Shown in pieces: positions 17,427 to 28,900 of a stretch of DNA of 64,000 bases. The stretch is taken from positions 434,001 through 498,000 of the forward strand of contig NZ_CP116398.1 in NCBI RefSeq assembly GCF_029643245.1, written 5' to 3'. Source of the stretch: Methylomonas sp. EFPC3. Lineage in GTDB: Bacteria; Pseudomonadota; Gammaproteobacteria; Methylococcales; Methylomonadaceae. Each line of letters opens with the position of its first letter. Position 1 is the stretch's first letter. A program made the translations under genes and the position numbers. Under the pieces are notes generated by a model. The model had not been told where the DNA came from. It saw only the letters and a list, made by a program, of their open reading frames with translations, and ran no database searches.

Positions 17427-17566
17427 GTATTTCCGACAAATGTGGAGATGTGTCCGGTCAAGGTTGTATTGGACCGCCTAAAGCATATGGCACAGTAACT
17501 CTAGGTGGCTTTATAGGCACGGGTATTGACTATACGTGGTATGACTTGGTTGCATGTTATCCCTAG
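17427..17566 (+). pseudogene. Out-of-frame C-terminal continuation of the preceding gene
   Basis: If one G is added to the G6 run near 17400-17405, or the ribosome slips -1 there, the frame continues about 50 residues to TAG 17564-17566. The extension (GVSGAGSVSISDKCGDVSGQ, later YGTVTLGGFIGTGIDYTW) has the same Gly-rich, Cys-containing beta character as the residues before the break. The restored stop abuts an AGGAGG ribosome site (17565-17570), the usual geometry between operon genes. It could be a real mutation, a sequencing error or programmed frameshifting. Confidence 0.6.
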
Positions 17567-17619
17567 GAGGAATTACTTCATGCATGAAAAACGAATCTAT
17601 ATTGAAGGAGCATCTTTAA

Positions 17620-18228
17620 GTGGTTTATTTCAGAATAAATAGGCTTATTAATAATTTGTTGTTGGTTTTGTGTATTAGCTGTTGTAGCCATATTGGAATG
17701 GTTTATGCCTCAGATTTCAAATCGATAAGTTTGGATTTTTCATCGGATTCCAATAAATCCCATCCTATAAGTTTGCGATTTAACGGCAAGTTATATACAG
17801 ATAAACAGAAAAACACTTTTGATCAGATACTCTCGTTAGGTGGTGGTACGAAGGAAGAAAAATTTATTATGCAGGTAATTCAAGTTTATAAAGGAGGCGA
17901 TAAAGATGCGATGCTAAAGCTTTGGAATCCTAGCGAGCGATCCCAAATAAAGCCAATGATGGATGATCCTGTTGCTTATGACAAAAATTTGGCGCTTTAT
18001 AACAACATCTTATCGTCAAAGTTTCTAGCTATGCTTCAATATGGTGGTTTTGTTTTGTGTTATGTGGAACATGATCTTAAAGGCGTAGGACCTTATGTCA
18101 AGTTATATCCAATCAAAATAGAGGATAAAAATCTCTATTTGAGCAATATTCTTATGCATGATTTTTTCTTTCAGAAGATTGCATTCCAGTTGGGCGATTA
18201 CATAAAGCAAGAGGTAGAAAAAAAGTAA
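17620..18228 (+). CDS. AT-rich exported protein of unknown function
   Basis: 202 residues from a GTG start with AAGGAG about 10 bases upstream. A signal peptide is clear (hydrophobic LLLVLCISCC, cleavage near VYASDF), so the protein is periplasmic or lipid-modified. No family is recognised. Base composition is much lower in GC than the neighbours, suggesting recent transfer. Just upstream, AGGAGG precedes two tiny overlapping frames (17580-17642, 20 codons; 17584-17619, 11 codons, ending right at this start), which may be a translational leader. Its place directly after a modular secreted protein, and before a small membrane protein, would suit an immunity protein, but this is inference. Confidence 0.65.
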   Translation: MVYFRINRLINNLLLVLCISCCSHIGMVYASDFKSISLDFSSDSNKSHPISLRFNGKLYTDKQKNTFDQILSLGGGTKEEKFIMQVIQVYKGGDKDAMLKLWNPSERSQIKPMMDDPVAYDKNLALYNNILSSKFLAMLQYGGFVLCYVEHDLKGVGPYVKLYPIKIEDKNLYLSNILMHDFFFQKIAFQLGDYIKQEVEKK

Positions 18229-18247
18229 TATTTAACCGGTTATTTTG

Positions 18248-18814
18248 ATGGCTTCTATTTTGTATACGTCAATGCTTTCGAGATTGGAGTCTCCATACTG
18301 GGTTCTTGACGTGCCAAAAGGTATTCATTTTATCGGTATAACCCTTTTTATTTTCGCAGAAATGGGGTGTTTAGCTCTTATTTATAACGTAGATTGGAAT
18401 AGGCATCCATTTGGAGTCAAATTATTTGTTTACGCGATAGGTTTTGGCATTCTGCTTTCTTTGCTTAGTAAAAAAATGTGGCGTAGATGGGTCGTTTTTG
18501 CCGCAGATAAGAAAGGCGTATACATCATCAATAACGAGATGAGCGGTTTTATTTTTATTTTATGGGATAAAGTTGGAGAATCGTATGTGGGGCTCAGTGA
18601 AAGAAACGTTAAGTCGGTTATTTTAAAGTTGCGTCTTGATGAAAATGATTGTGCCCAAGTATTTGGTACTTATCAAACTGGAAAATGGATGGCACCGGAT
18701 GCGAAAGGTTATTTTTCAATAAGTATTGGAAATTGTTGTAGAAACGTAGAGAATTCTAGAATTCAGATCGAGCAGATACGTAAATTAGCTTTCTCTGACG
18801 GTTGCTGTAGTTGA
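18248..18814 (+). CDS. AT-rich membrane protein of unknown function
   Basis: 188 residues from ATG 18248 (a TTG one codon earlier is also possible); no strong ribosome site. Two membrane helices are visible at about 27-47 (FIGITLFIFAEMGCLALIY) and 57-75 (VYAIGFGILLSLL), followed by a soluble domain of about 110 residues. The family is not recognised. It lies 19 bp after the exported protein and shares its low GC, so the two probably moved and are expressed together. A membrane-located immunity or accessory role for the cluster is only a guess. Confidence 0.6.
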   Translation: MASILYTSMLSRLESPYWVLDVPKGIHFIGITLFIFAEMGCLALIYNVDWNRHPFGVKLFVYAIGFGILLSLLSKKMWRRWVVFAADKKGVYIINNEMSGFIFILWDKVGESYVGLSERNVKSVILKLRLDENDCAQVFGTYQTGKWMAPDAKGYFSISIGNCCRNVENSRIQIEQIRKLAFSDGCCS

Positions 18815-19022
18815 TCCGTAAACCTTAAGTAAGGCAGTAATAAGGGCAAAGCGAATCCGATAGTATTTTTTTCAATAACGATTTGCAGTATGTGATGGTC
18901 ACTTGATTGGCTTAATATTTCTGATATTTTTTGGGTATTATTAATCGATCCTAAGGAGTTCCGCATTATAAAGATGGGAAATTTATCATCAATGACCGGC
19001 TTGAGTTAATCGTTGATCGGGG
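18815..19022. other. AT-rich noncoding stretch before the MITE-like element
   Basis: No supported gene. The only open frames are short and lack ribosome sites. The 3' part contains the left copy (19005-19027) of a 23-bp direct repeat that flanks the inverted-repeat element. Confidence 0.4.
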
Positions 19023-19161
19023 CTTAACAGGTTGGTGAAAAACCATATTTCAGGCGCTAATTTTGTTCAGCTTACTCAATATATAGTGTCTGCAATATGA
19101 TACTTCAACTAAATACAGGCTGAGTCAGGGTCAAAAATGAGTTTTTCACCAACCTGTTAAG
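19023..19161. mobile_element. MITE-like 139-bp element with perfect 21-bp terminal inverted repeats
   Basis: 19023-19043 (begins CTTAACAGGTTGGTG) and 19141-19161 are exact reverse complements over 21 bp. The interior is AT-rich and noncoding. The element is bracketed by near-identical 23-bp direct repeats at 19005-19027 and 19161-19183 (one C/T difference), which overlap its ends by a few bases. Nonautonomous transposon remnants have this layout; no transposase is present in the window. Confidence 0.6.
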
Positions 19162-19217
19162 TTAATCGTTGATTGGGGCTTAATAAAGGCTATATAGAGT
19201 GGCGTCAGGAAAAATAA

Positions 19218-19958
19218 ATGATTTGGATAAAGTCGATTGCATTAATAGTTATGTGGATGGGGTTGGCGAATATCGCCTATGCCGAAGAAAAATGGGTCGC
19301 AGACGAGATCTTCATGCAGATCTCGGAAATGCGTAAAGAAATCGGCCAACTCAAGGAAAAGGTCGCCTATTTAGAACAAAGGCTGGCGGATCAGCAGCCC
19401 AAGGTAGCGCCAGTTTCGTTGGTGGGAACCGAAGCCATGACTAGGGGCAAGGCCGACGCCAAACTCGCGATCATCGAGTTTTCCGACTATGAATGTCCGT
19501 TCTGCGCCAAGCATTACAAAAACGTATTACCCAAGCTGCTGGAGCGTTATATCGACATGGGCGGCGTTAAATATGTGATGAAGGATTTTCCTTTGGAGTT
19601 TCATGCCCATGCCAAAAAGGCATCCTTGGCTACCCGTTGCGCCGGGGAACAAGGTCAGTATTTTGCAATGCACGACGCCATTTTTGAGGCCAGGGGGCAG
19701 GTGACCGATGAATTGGTCGCCGAAGTGGTTAAAAACCAGGAACTGAATATGACCGCATTGCAAGCTTGCATGGAAAAGCCCGCACAGCTGAGCAAAGTTG
19801 AAAGTGATATAGCCTTGGGGTCCAGGTTGGGTGTCAAAGGCACGCCGGCCTTTTTGATCGGCAAAATTAAAGATGATCAGTTGGTCGATTACCGGCGGTT
19901 CGACGGCGTACAGTCGTTTGAAACCTTTGCCGGAGTCATTGATGGTTTAAAAAAATAA
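19218..19958 (+). CDS. DsbA-family thiol oxidoreductase
   Basis: 246 residues: signal peptide (MIWIKSIALIVMWMGLANIAYA), a coiled coil at about 30-60, then a thioredoxin-fold DsbA/Com1-like domain. The active site is CPFC (about 93-96) in EFSDYECPFCAKHY, and the cis-proline loop is GVKGTPAFLIG. It should form or exchange disulfides in the periplasm. AGGA precedes the start. It sits between two very large secreted proteins, one of which (14178-17426) has more than 20 Cys, so a dedicated folding role is plausible. The giant protein gene starts 39 bp downstream on the same strand. Confidence 0.85.
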   Translation: MIWIKSIALIVMWMGLANIAYAEEKWVADEIFMQISEMRKEIGQLKEKVAYLEQRLADQQPKVAPVSLVGTEAMTRGKADAKLAIIEFSDYECPFCAKHYKNVLPKLLERYIDMGGVKYVMKDFPLEFHAHAKKASLATRCAGEQGQYFAMHDAIFEARGQVTDELVAEVVKNQELNMTALQACMEKPAQLSKVESDIALGSRLGVKGTPAFLIGKIKDDQLVDYRRFDGVQSFETFAGVIDGLKK

Positions 19959-19997
19959 TTTTATAGAAGGCGTCTTAGGGATCGGGAGATAACGACG

Positions 19998-22900
19998 ATG
20001 TACATACAGATAATGAAATCCTTTTATACCTTGGTTGTTTGGTTAGGTTTGGCCCTAAGTTGGCAAACCGCTAAGGCCAATGTGTTGGATCAAAACTGCG
20101 TCGTCAACATTCTCAACCGAACCGTGCAGGTCAGCAAGGATGGCGGTTGGTCGATGCCTAACGTGCCGTCGCAAATGGGCCGGGTTAGGGCGCGGGCCAC
20201 CTGTACCATTCTCGGCGACACTTTTTCCGGGGAAAGCGATTATTTTAACGTCGTGCAAAACGGCATCGTCAGTGTCCCTGAAATCAAGTTCGAAAACATC
20301 GAACCGATCCCGGTCAGTTTGAAAGTCACCGAACCAGCCGTGGAGACCTTGTCAAGCCAAGGCGCCACCGCGCAATTGAAAGTCGCTGCGACCTATCGCG
20401 ATGGTACCGTCAAGGATGTCACGGCATCGAGCAACGGCATAAACTATACCTCCAGTAATCCCGCCATCGTTAGTGTCAATGCCGAAGGTTTGGTAACCGC
20501 CGTGTCCAGCGGTAGCGCATTGATCACTGCTCGCAAGGACGAAGTTGTCGCCTTTAAGCGCATCAATGTGGTGACCACCGGCGATGCCGACAACGACGGT
20601 TTGCCGGACGATTTTGAGATTGCTAACGGCTTGAATCCCAATGACCCGTTAGATGCTTTGGAAGATCCTGATAACGACAGCTTGACCACCAAACAGGAAT
20701 ATCAGGCGGGTACCAATTTTAAACTGGCCGACAGTGATGGCGACGGTTTGAGTGATGGTGTTGAGGTTTCCGGGTCGAAAGGATATGTCACCGATCCGTT
20801 GAAAGCCGATACGGACGGCGACGGGGTCAACGACAACGACGAGATCATAGCCGGCTACAACCCGACGGATGGTACCGATGGCGGAGGGCGTAACTACTTA
20901 GAATTGGTGGTGTCGCCCGCTAATCCGACCATGACCTTCAATACCGTTTATAACGAGGCCAATTTACAGGTAAAAGTTTCCGGCAAACGCGGCGACGGCA
21001 GTTTGGTCGATCTCACCGCAAAATCGACTGGCACTACTTACAGCTCCAGCAATTTGAGTGTAGTGAGTTTCGGCGCCAAGGACGGTTTATTGTTCGCCGG
21101 CCAGTCCGGCACCGCGAATTTGACCGTGCGCAACGGCGGATTGGAAAAAACGGTCACGGTGACCATCGGCACCTTCAATCCAACCGCCCTTTCTTCGATC
21201 GCGATTCCTGGCTACGCCAATAACGTCGATGTCGCAGGAGACTATGCGTATGTGGCTGCGGGTAGCAAAGGCTTACAAATTCTTAACGTAGCGAACCGTT
21301 CCGCACCCAGTATTGTCGGCAGTCTGGATACTGCCGGTACCGCGATTGACGTGCGTGTTGTCGGCAATTTGGTTTATCTGGCCGACGGCGACCACGGCTT
21401 GCAGATCATCGACGTCACCGATCCGACCGCGCCCAGCTTGATGGCCTCCTACGAAACGGCCGGCATAGCCCAGGACGTTAAGATCGACAACCAATTCGCG
21501 TATATTGCGGACGGCAATAACGGGCTCGAGATCGTCGATGTCCGCAAGCCAAATCAACCGCTATTTGCTGGAGCCTTGAGCGGTTTAGGCGAGACCAAAG
21601 GCGTCGATGTTCAAGGAACCACCGTAGTTGCGGTCGCTGGCTCCTCTTTGCACGTCATCGACATTACCGATAAGACCAACCCGCTGAAGACAGGCAGCTT
21701 GAGTATCGGCCCGGTTAAAGATGTCGTAGCAAAAGATGGTTACGCTTACGTTGCGGCCTATTCGTCTGGCTGGAAAGTCGTCGATATCCGCGACGCCGCT
21801 AATCCGGTTGTCATAGGCGGCGATGCTAATTTTGTCCCCCGCGACATCGAATTGACCGACGGATTCGCATTTGCAGCGGAGCAACTGTTTCCCAACGTGA
21901 CTGCTTACGTCAACATCGAAGATCCGGAAAACGCGGTATTTCAAGGTACAATCGATCTGTCCCGTTTAGGCGACTATGCCGGTACCGGTATTGCTTTGGA
22001 TAGCAATTATGTTTACGTGACGGAAGAAGCCTACGTAGTTGGTCAGGATTACGGTACCGACGGCAATACCCGATTGTTCATCGCCCAATACCGGCTCACC
22101 GAAGACAAAGGCGGTGTGGCACCGACCATCGAAATTTCCGAGCCGCCGCAAGACACTGTGGTCGTGGAAGGCAAAAAAATAACGATTACTGCCAACGCAG
22201 ACGATGACATCGGCGTGAAATCGGTGTCTTTCCTGCTGAATGGCGAAGTGATTTACACCGATACTTCGCGTCCTTATCAATACCCGGTTTCAGTGCCGTT
22301 CGGATCGGTCGGCACTAGCATTTCTATTACAGCGAGGGCGGTAGATTTCGGCGGGAACCAAACAACTACGCCGACTTTAACATTAACGGTACAAGCCGAC
22401 ACCGACCGTGACGGTCTGAGTGACGAACAGGAAGCGGTTTATGGAACCAATGCGGCCGATCCGGACACGGACGATGATGGTATTAAAGACGGCGACGAAG
22501 TTGATATGCATACCAGTCCGACCGACGCCGATTCGGATAATGACGGCATTGAGGACGGCGTTGAATTGCAAAAAGGCACCGATCCGCTGAATCCGGATGT
22601 GACGCCGCCGACGGTGAATTCAACTTCGCCGGCCAATGAGGCAACCGATATACCGGAAAACAACCCGATTATCGTGACTTTTGCCGAGCCTTTACAGGCG
22701 AAGTCCATCAACACCGATTCGATTTCCGTTTACCAAGGCCTACTGGAAGGCGCCGCCAAAGTGGGTGGGCGGGTACGCTTATCGAGCGACGGTCTGCAAT
22801 TGATTTTCACACCGAGCGATATTCTTGCCGACTACACGGATTACAAAGTTGTCGTCGATGGTGTTAGGGATAGAGCCGGCAATCCGATAGCTTCACCCCA

Positions 22901-25900
22901 TAGCTTTCACTATAAAACCGGCAACACGGTAGATACTACGCCGCCGACTGTTGCCGCAGTCGATCCGAACTCGAACAGTAGCAATGTTCCGGTCAACGTT
23001 GTCGTCGGAGTGCGTTTTAGCGAGCCGGTGCACACCGACTCGGTGAATGACCAATCGGTATTGCTTTATGACAGCGTAACGGGGCAACAAGTGTTGGGTG
23101 TCGTCACGCTAAACGGAGACGGTCAAAGCGCGACGTTTGTGCCGAACCAAGCTTTGGCTGTCGGACGGCAGCACCGTATTGCGCTAACCAATGCGATTAA
23201 GGATCTGTTTGGCAACTCGTTAAATTACTCGAATTACTATTTCACTACTTCCTTCGAAAAGGATGCCAGTGGACCTAAAATCATCGCTTTCAGTGTAGGG
23301 GCCGACCAAGCCAGCGTTCCGACGAACGGAGTTCTGCAAGTGCGGTTTGACGAGCCGGTGAGCGGTTTGAGTCTGGGTGGAGTGGAACTGCGCAAAGGCG
23401 GCGACGTGATCGCGGTGACGCGGGAACTGAGCGGGGATCGGAGAACGCTGACGCTGAAATTGCAACAGCCGTTACAGCCGAACACCGGCTACAGCCTGCA
23501 CGTCGAAGGTGTGGAAGACCTGAGCGGCAACGTATTGGCGAGTGCCGAGGACAGAAGCTTTACGAGCGGTGCGGGAGCCGACCTGCAAGGCAACGGTCTG
23601 GCGCAATACAGCCCGGCGAACGGCGCGACGGGGATAGGTTTGAATGTCAAACCGGTACTGACCTTCAACGACCGGTTGAACCCGTTGGCGGTGAACAGCG
23701 ACACGATTGCGCTGTACGACACCGCGACCGGGCAGCGTCCGAGCGTGAGCTACAGTGTCAGCGCGGACGGCAAGACGGTGACACTGACGCCGAGCGTGGC
23801 ATTGACGGCGAGCCGGCAATACCGGGTTTACATCTCCAACTGGGCAAGCTTGACCGACCAGGCCGGGAACGGAATTGGCTGGACCTATTGGACATTTACG
23901 ACCGGTACGGCCAACGACCAGGAAGCACCGTTAATCAGCGGACAAAACATCCAAGACGGCGCGACCGGCATCGCGGTGAACAGCAAACTGCGCTTCGTAC
24001 TCGACGAAGCGGTCAGTCCGTTCAGTCTATCCGGCAGCGTGCATTTGCAACTCAACGGTGTCGAGGTGGCGGGCACCGCCGTACTGGGCAGCGACAACCG
24101 CACCATCACCTTTACCCCCAGCAGCGCGTTGGCGGTTAACACCGAGTACAGCATTGTCCTGGACGGTCTGTACGACTATATCGGCAACCGATTGGCGGCG
24201 GTCACCAGCCGTTTCACCACCTCCAGTTCGGCCACCGCCGACACCACAGGCCCGAGCGTCGTCATTACCCCGGCGAGCGGCAGTACCGGCGTCAGCGCGA
24301 CAGCGCCGATCGTCTTCAGCTTTAACGAAGAGATCGATAGCACCAGCCTGGACAGCGGCATCTATGTCCAAGCCGACGGCTTCAGCGGAAATGTGGCCGG
24401 AACCCTCAGCCGTAACGGCAGCATCGTGACGTTCACCCCGTTAGTAGCCTTCCCCGGTAACACCCGGATCTGGGCCTATGCCAATGGCGTACAGGACATT
24501 GCCGGCAACAGCAGCGGCTATCGCTACAGCTATTTCAACACCGGCACCGGTGGCGACACCGTCGCACCGCAACTGGTGTCCATCACCCCGAACGACGGAG
24601 CGATGGACGTGTACGGCAACAACCCGATCGTGCTGAGTTTCTCCGAATCCCTGAACCGGAGCACCGTCAACAGTAACAGCGTCGGCCTATTCGTCAACGG
24701 CAACATCGTCAGGCCGTCGATCAGCTTCTCCGGCGATAACCGCACGGTGACGTTGAACTACAACCTGCCGGCCTCCAGCGTCGTGACGGTCCTGCTGACC
24801 AACGACATCAAAGACCTGAGCGGCAACCGCTTGGCCGATGCCGCCAAAGTGTTTGCCACCGCGGCGGATGTCGACACGGCACGGCCGAGTATCGTCACGG
24901 CCTTGCCGGGCAATGGCGCTTACAACGTGCTGTCGAAAAACAAAATTGTGCTGTACAGCAACGAAGCGCTGAAAGCCACTAGCTTGCCAGCGGCATTACA
25001 CGTCTCGCAAAACGGCGTGTTGATCAAAGGCACCCCGCAATTGCTCGGCGACGGCCGGACCCTGGTCTTTACGCCGGAACAGCCGTGGGCGAAAGCCGCC
25101 TACATCGAAGTGTTCCTCGACAGCACCGCGCAAGACCAAAGCGGCAATGCCTTGAACAGCTTCCATAGCCAATTCCGGATTGAAGAAGATCCGGCGCAGA
25201 AGGCACCGTATGTGATTGCGACCGGCTGGAGCGGCAGCAAACTGAATCCGGTATTGGACTTGCAATTCAACGAAGCGCTAGACCCGGCCAGCGTCAGCAA
25301 CAGTACGTTCGCGTTGCGGTACTACTACTACGGAGCCGAAATCCCGACAACGGTGAGTCTGCTGAAAGGTAACCGCGTAGTACGCCTGCAACCGACCGAA
25401 TTGCTGCAGACTAACCGTGGCTATCAAATCGGCATTCGTGCCGGCGTCAAAGACGCCAGCGGCGTGGCAGCGACCTACAACAGCGATTACGTCTACTACT
25501 ATTCGACGGCGGCGGACGCCTTGGAGGATACGGTAGCGCCGAAAGTCACGGCGCTGAGTCCGGCGGACGGAGCGGAACAGGTCGGCATCAACAACCGCAT
25601 CTCGATGCGCTTTGACGAGTCCGTGAATCCGATCAGCTTCTTAAGTGACGATCCCGACCTGCCGCTGGCGCAAGTGCCGAACTACAACGCGTCGACCTAC
25701 TCGTTGAATTTCAGCGACAGCAACCGGCAAGTGACCTACATCCCGCACGAGCCTTGGCCGGCGGACAGCGACGTCACGGTGGCGGTGGACAAAGCCGAAG
25801 ACTACGCGGGTAATCTGGTTACCCCGTTGAGCCACACCTTCCATACCGCCAACGGCCCGGATACCGCGGCGCCGGCGGTAGTAGAGTGGAGCATGGCGGA

Positions 25901-28900
25901 GAGCGCGACTGACGTACCGGTCAATGCCGTACTCAAAGTCCGCCTGAACGAAGCTATCGATCCGGTGTCGGTCACGGACAGCAGTTTCTACCTGTACGAC
26001 TACACCACCGGAGCCCATGTAGCGGCAACTCGGAGTCTGAGCGACGACGGCCGAACCTTGATCTTGGTACCGGAACAGGCGCTGGCCGTCAGTCGTAACT
26101 ACCGACTCTACGTCTACTACGTCCAGGACATGAACGGCAACAGCGAGTACGACACGCGCTATTTCACCACAGCGATTGCAGCCGACAACACCGCGCCGCA
26201 GGTTAGCGCGTACAGCGTGGAGGCCGACCAAGCCAGCGTTCCGACGAACGGAGTTCTGCAAGTGCGGTTTGACGAGCCGGTGAGCGGTTTGAGTCTGGGT
26301 GGAGTGGAACTGCGCAAAGGCGGCGACGTGATCGCGGTGACGCGGGAACTGAGCGGGGATCGGAGAACGCTGACGCTGAAATTGCAACAGCCGTTACAGC
26401 CGAACACCGGCTACAGCCTGCACGTCGAAGGTGTGGAAGACCTGAGCGGCAACGTATTGGCGAGTGCCGAGGACAGAAGCTTTACGAGCGGTGCGGGAGC
26501 CGACCTGCAAGGCAACGGTCTGGCGCAATACAGCCCGGCGAACGGCGCGACGGGGATAGGTTTGAATGTCAAACCGGTACTGACCTTCAACGACCGGTTG
26601 AACCCGTTGGCGGTGAACAGCGACACGATTGCGCTGTACGACACCGCGACCGGGCAGCGTCCGAGCGTGAGCTACAGTGTCAGCGCGGACGGCAAGACGG
26701 TGACACTGACGCCGAGCGTGGCATTGACGGCGAGCCGGCAATACCGGGTTTACATCTCCAACTGGGCAAGCTTGACCGACCAGGCCGGGAACGGAATTGG
26801 CTGGACCTATTGGACATTTACGACCGGTACGGCCAACGACCAGGAAGCACCGTTAATCAGCGGACAAAACATCCAAGACGGCGCGACCGGCATCGCGGTG
26901 AACAGCAAACTGCGCTTCGTACTCGACGAAGCGGTCAGTCCGTTCAGTCTATCCGGCAGCGTGCATTTGCAACTCAACGGTGTCGAGGTGGCGGGCACCG
27001 CCGTACTGGGCAGCGACAACCGCACCATCACCTTTACCCCCAGCAGCGCGTTGGCGGTTAACACCGAGTACAGCATTGTCCTGGACGGTCTGTACGACTA
27101 TATCGGCAACCGATTGGCGGCGGTCACCAGCCGTTTCACCACCTCCAGTTCGGCCACCGCCGACACCACAGGCCCGAGCGTCGTCATTACCCCGGCGAGC
27201 GGCAGTACCGGCGTCAGCGCGACAGCGCCGATCGTCTTCAGCTTTAACGAAGAGATCGATAGCACCAGCCTGGACAGCGGCATCTATGTCCAAGCCGACG
27301 GCTTCAGCGGAAATGTGGCCGGAACCCTCAGCCGTAACGGCAGCATCGTGACGTTCACCCCGTTAGTAGCCTTCCCCGGTAACACCCGGATCTGGGCCTA
27401 TGCCAATGGCGTACAGGACATTGCCGGCAACAGCAGCGGCTATCGCTACAGCTATTTCAACACCGGCACCGGTGGCGACACCGTCGCACCGCAACTGGTG
27501 TCCATCACCCCGAACGACGGAGCGATGGACGTGTACGGCAACAACCCGATCGTGCTGAGTTTCTCCGAATCCCTGAACCGGAGCACCGTCAACAGTAACA
27601 GCGTCGGCCTATTCGTCAACGGCAACATCGTCAGGCCGTCGATCAGCTTCTCCGGCGATAACCGCACGGTGACGTTGAACTACAACCTGCCGGCCTCCAG
27701 CGTCGTGACGGTCCTGCTGACCAACGACATCAAAGACCTGAGCGGCAACCGCTTGGCCGATGCCGCCAAAGTGTTTGCCACCGCGGCGGATGTCGACACG
27801 GCACGGCCGAGTATCGTCACGGCCTTGCCGGGCAATGGCGCTTACAACGTGCTGTCGAAAAACAAAATTGTGCTGTACAGCAACGAAGCGCTGAAAGCCA
27901 CTAGCTTGCCAGCGGCATTACACGTCTCGCAAAACGGCGTGTTGATCAAAGGCACCCCGCAATTGCTCGGCGACGGCCGGACCCTGGTCTTTACGCCGGA
28001 ACAGCCGTGGGCGAAAGCCGCCTACATCGAAGTGTTCCTCGACAGCACCGCGCAAGACCAAAGCGGCAATGCCTTGAACAGCTTCCATAGCCAATTCCGG
28101 ATTGAAGAAGATCCGGCGCAGAAGGCACCGTATGTGATTGCGACCGGCTGGAGCGGCAGCAAACTGAATCCGGTATTGGACTTGCAATTCAACGAAGCGC
28201 TAGACCCGGCCAGCGTCAGCAACAGTACGTTCGCGTTGCGGTACTACTACTACGGAGCCGAAATCCCGACAACGGTGAGTCTGCTGAAAGGTAACCGCGT
28301 AGTACGCCTGCAACCGACCGAATTGCTGCAGACTAACCGTGGCTATCAAATCGGCATTCGTGCCGGCGTCAAAGACGCCAGCGGCGTGGCAGCGACCTAC
28401 AACAGCGATTACGTCTACTACTATTCGACGGCGGCGGACGCCTTGGAGGATACGGTAGCGCCGAAAGTCACGGCGCTGAGTCCGGCGGACGGAGCGGAAC
28501 AGGTCGGCATCAACAACCGCATCTCGATGCGCTTTGACGAGTCCGTGAATCCGATCAGCTTCTTAAGTGACGATCCCGACCTGCCGCTGGCGCAAGTGCC
28601 GAACTACAACGCGTCGACCTACTCGTTGAATTTCAGCGACAGCAACCGGCAAGTGACCTACATCCCGCACGAGCCTTGGCCGGCGGACAGCGACGTCACG
28701 GTGGCGGTGGACAAAGCCGAAGACTACGCGGGTAATCTGGTTACCCCGTTGAGCCACACCTTCCATACCGCCAACGGCCCGGATACCGCGGCGCCGGCGG
28801 TAGTAGAGTGGAGCATGGCGGAGAGCGCGACTGACGTACCGGTCAATGCCGTACTCAAAGTCCGCCTGAACGAAGCTATCGATCCGGTGTCGGTCACGGA

